A stretch of 64,000 bases of DNA, taken from NCBI RefSeq assembly GCF_029027405.1, contig NZ_CP093396.1:2243497-2307496 (forward strand), written 5' to 3'. A program made the position numbers and the translations under genes. The stretch is from Sulfurimonas sp. Lineage in GTDB: Bacteria; Campylobacterota; Campylobacteria; Campylobacterales; Sulfurimonadaceae. Of this stretch, positions 61,873 through 64,000 are shown in pieces (the first letter of the stretch is position 1; the number at the start of each line of letters is the position of its first letter). The notes beneath the pieces are model-generated. The model had not been told where the DNA came from. It saw only the letters and a list, made by a program, of their open reading frames with translations, and ran no database searches.

Positions 61873-64000
61873 ATGGCTGAAGAAGTAGCAGAAGAAATAA
61901 TAATTATTGAAGAGAGTGATGCAGCAGGTCCAGAAACAACACCCCTAGAAGATGAAAATCAAATACAAGCAACATCCAAAAATAAAAAAATACTATTTAT
62001 TAGTATAAGTACTATTCTTTCTATACTCATAATATTTATTGTTATCTTTTTTATAATAAAATCACCTAAAAATGAAGTTCAATACAATTCCATGGACTTT
62101 ATTGAAGAAAAGCTAGATGAGAATACACAGGTCCATGTAGAACCTAGTAAACTTGAGCATATGATAGCAAAAGCCAACTACTTATACTCAACAGGTTCAA
62201 AAGATGAAGCTCTATTTTTATATGAAAAAATTGCACAATATTCTGAAGCAATTTCTGTTTACAACTTAGGAGTGGCTCAACTAAAAGATGGAGACTATGA
62301 GATAGCACTCAAAACATTTAAAAAAGCAATTTTAAATGATGAAAAAAGATGTGTTAGTGCAATAAATGCTGCTGTTTGTTCTTTACATTTAGGCTATGAG
62401 AAAAGCTTTAGATATTATATAGACCTTGCACATGCCTACTTAGCAAAAGAAAAAAATTCACCCTTATATTCTTATTATTATACTCTTATTAGCTACTACA
62501 ACCAAAACTATTACGAAGCGCTAAGTGCATTAGAGGATCCAACAAGTGAGGAATATCCAACTACTCAAAAACATTTAAAAGCTAAAATAAATGCTCTTTA
62601 TTCAAATAATTATAAAGCCGTTGAAGCGATGGAAAAAGATTTTGATACAGATGATTCTTTTAATATCGCTCTTTTATATGCGAAAATTGGAGATATTACA
62701 CTTGCTCAAAAATATTTAAAAGAGTCTCTTATTAAAAATATAGAACCTGTTAGATCAGCTATTGCTCAAGCTTTTATTAACTTAAAAGCAGGTCAAGTAA
62801 CAACGGCAAGTAAGCAACTTAAGAATGTAACAGATATGTTCCCAGAGAAAGTTTATGAGCCATATCCAATAAAAGTAAAATTAAAAGATTCTCTATTTGA
62901 CCCACTAAAAGCACAGGTTCGGTACAGAGAAAAAATTGTTAACTCTCAACTTTTTAACTATCAAAAAATATTTTATTATGCTCCTTATAAAATATTTAAT
63001 GCAGATAAAACTATTAGTTTCATTCAAAAAGGTAATGCAAATATTTATATTAACAATACTTCATCTGCTAAACAATATTTAAGAAGAAGTGCTTCGTCTT
63101 CAAATGTAAATAAAGGTATTGTTATCGCGATAAAGAATGCTCTTGCCTTTAAACTTAGAGATGCAAACAATGAGCTACAAAGATTAGTTAAAATTCAACC
63201 AAAACATTCAATACTTCAATATAATCTTGCATTAACTTATGCTCAAATGGGAGATATAAATAAAGCTAATAAGCACTTTATACTCTCTTTTCATTTAGAC
63301 TCAAAAAATTACTTGTCTGGTATTTTTGCTATTATGACAAGCCAGCTTATAAATAAAAATGCAACAAATTTAACAGTTATTCTAAAAGATTCAATCCTAT
63401 TAGAAAAAGATAGTGAGCAGATATATATGTACAAAACACTTTTAAATATCAGTGATAATAACATTTTATCAAGTGCTGATTGGCTCGATAAAGATTATAA
63501 GCAAAAACCGCTATATTTAGCACTAGACACCATAATAGCTTTGGAATTGGGAAATAATAAACTAGCAAAAAAAGCTTCTCATAAACTAACTCTATTACTG
63601 CCAAATGAAATCCTTTCACATATAATGTACATTGATGCACATTTTAGAGACTTCAAACCTAAAATTTATGCAAAAAAAGTATTAAACTATTTAAAATTAC
63701 AAAAATTATCTTTTGATGATTTGTATTATGGACCATATATTACTAGATATTTATATATTCAACAAAATCTTATTATTGGTAGATTATACTTTTTGAGACA
63801 GCAACTTAAAGATGTACTTGAGAGTACAGATTCAAATACACACGAGATAGCAAGTTCTCTTGCATTAGCTTCTCTTTACGATAAAGCTTTTGAAGAATCA
63901 TATACACTATATAATCACTTGATAGATAATTTAAAAGTAAGGGATGCGTACACAATTTTTTTAGGAGCAGTAGCATCTACTGCAGCTTTACATCATGCAA
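61873..64000 (+). CDS. PflB-like membrane-anchored TPR protein, 3' end outside window
   Basis: Open from the ATG at 61873 to the window end, at least 709 residues. A cytoplasmic acidic N-terminus (MAEEVAEEIIIIEESDAAGP) precedes one membrane helix (ISISTILSILIIFIVIFFII, ~45-65). A long periplasmic TPR solenoid follows (LEHMIAKANYLYSTGSKDEA; VYNLGVAQLKDGDYEIALKT; YNLALTYAQMGDINKANKHF). Position after serS and topology match PflB of C. jejuni (Cj0390), which organises motor discs and stator recruitment. Orthology is inferred from topology and synteny. AAGGTAT lies just before the ATG. Confidence 0.75.
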   Translation, partial: MAEEVAEEIIIIEESDAAGPETTPLEDENQIQATSKNKKILFISISTILSILIIFIVIFFIIKSPKNEVQYNSMDFIEEKLDENTQVHVEPSKLEHMIAKANYLYSTGSKDEALFLYEKIAQYSEAISVYNLGVAQLKDGDYEIALKTFKKAILNDEKRCVSAINAAVCSLHLGYEKSFRYYIDLAHAYLAKEKNSPLYSYYYTLISYYNQNYYEALSALEDPTSEEYPTTQKHLKAKINALYSNNYKAVEAMEKDFDTDDSFNIALLYAKIGDITLAQKYLKESLIKNIEPVRSAIAQAFINLKAGQVTTASKQLKNVTDMFPEKVYEPYPIKVKLKDSLFDPLKAQVRYREKIVNSQLFNYQKIFYYAPYKIFNADKTISFIQKGNANIYINNTSSAKQYLRRSASSSNVNKGIVIAIKNALAFKLRDANNELQRLVKIQPKHSILQYNLALTYAQMGDINKANKHFILSFHLDSKNYLSGIFAIMTSQLINKNATNLTVILKDSILLEKDSEQIYMYKTLLNISDNNILSSADWLDKDYKQKPLYLALDTIIALELGNNKLAKKASHKLTLLLPNEILSHIMYIDAHFRDFKPKIYAKKVLNYLKLQKLSFDDLYYGPYITRYLYIQQNLIIGRLYFLRQQLKDVLESTDSNTHEIASSLALASLYDKAFEESYTLYNHLIDNLKVRDAYTIFLGAVASTAALHHA

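Overview
The window is AT-rich chromosomal DNA from a Campylobacterota (epsilonproteobacterial) genome, most likely Sulfurimonas or a close relative. The evidence is gene content and order: HobA (a DnaA partner known from this phylum), a PEB4-type peptidyl-prolyl isomerase close to nth and class II fba, a folP-holB-hobA-lysC-nudix block followed by hemW-tatB-tatC-queA, rpsF-ssb-rpsR, and serS followed by a PflB-like TPR protein. From memory, several of these blocks match Campylobacter jejuni gene order.

Layout. 1-3554: end of an HDOD protein gene, then rnr and holA. 3555-17980: an accessory island. It holds a 2,020-residue YD-repeat/RHS surface protein on the minus strand (11682-17744), followed downstream by a chain of displaced RHS tip and immunity modules. 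It also holds three kinds of insertion sequence (IS3, a deleted IS630, and a zinc-ribbon IS256/IS1249-like element), a ParDE-type toxin-antitoxin pair, a pair of very small membrane proteins, and a ~140-bp repeat present three times. 17982-25002: ilvC, then the canonical rpmH-rnpA-yidD-yidC-jag-mnmE-ruvX block, read leftward. 25062-35638: a tetraheme cytochrome, clpB with an HspR-like operator, nitroreductase, a PLP enzyme, PEB4-like PPIase, hybrid kinase, nth, cmoA and fba. 35727-41331: a class III cyclase-like protein, a coiled-coil protein and a FapA protein; then a small HTH regulator behind dense palindromes, HU, and a NERD-helicase-like protein. 41324-64000: housekeeping genes ending in serS and a truncated PflB-like gene.

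The most interesting system is the RHS island. In transcription order (right to left) it reads: full-length RHS with tip and small membrane partner; repeat R3; an open but start-less 1.7-kb RHS core ending in a phospholipase A2-like tip, then a membrane partner; repeat R2; a core-less tip, then a DUF3592-like membrane partner and a 75+35-residue membrane pair; IS and toxin-antitoxin genes; a further core-tip fragment cut by insertion sequences; repeat R1; and a deletion remnant of the 75/35 pair. This looks like a tip-exchange archive. The RHS core would be the 5' homology anchor and the 140-bp repeat a possible 3' anchor. The repeat carries a hairpin whose two stem substitutions keep pairing, as G-U, only in plus-strand RNA, so it may be an RNA or a folded recombination site. 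Every candidate immunity protein is a small membrane protein, which suggests the tips act on membranes.

Four other points stand out. The main RHS gene and rnpA both appear to lack an ATG/GTG/TTG start where the protein should begin. A small HTH gene seems to be transcribed leaderless from a palindrome-covered promoter. A HAIR-like operator overlaps the clpB promoter. A cyclase-like/coiled-coil/FapA trio may be an uncharacterised signalling operon.
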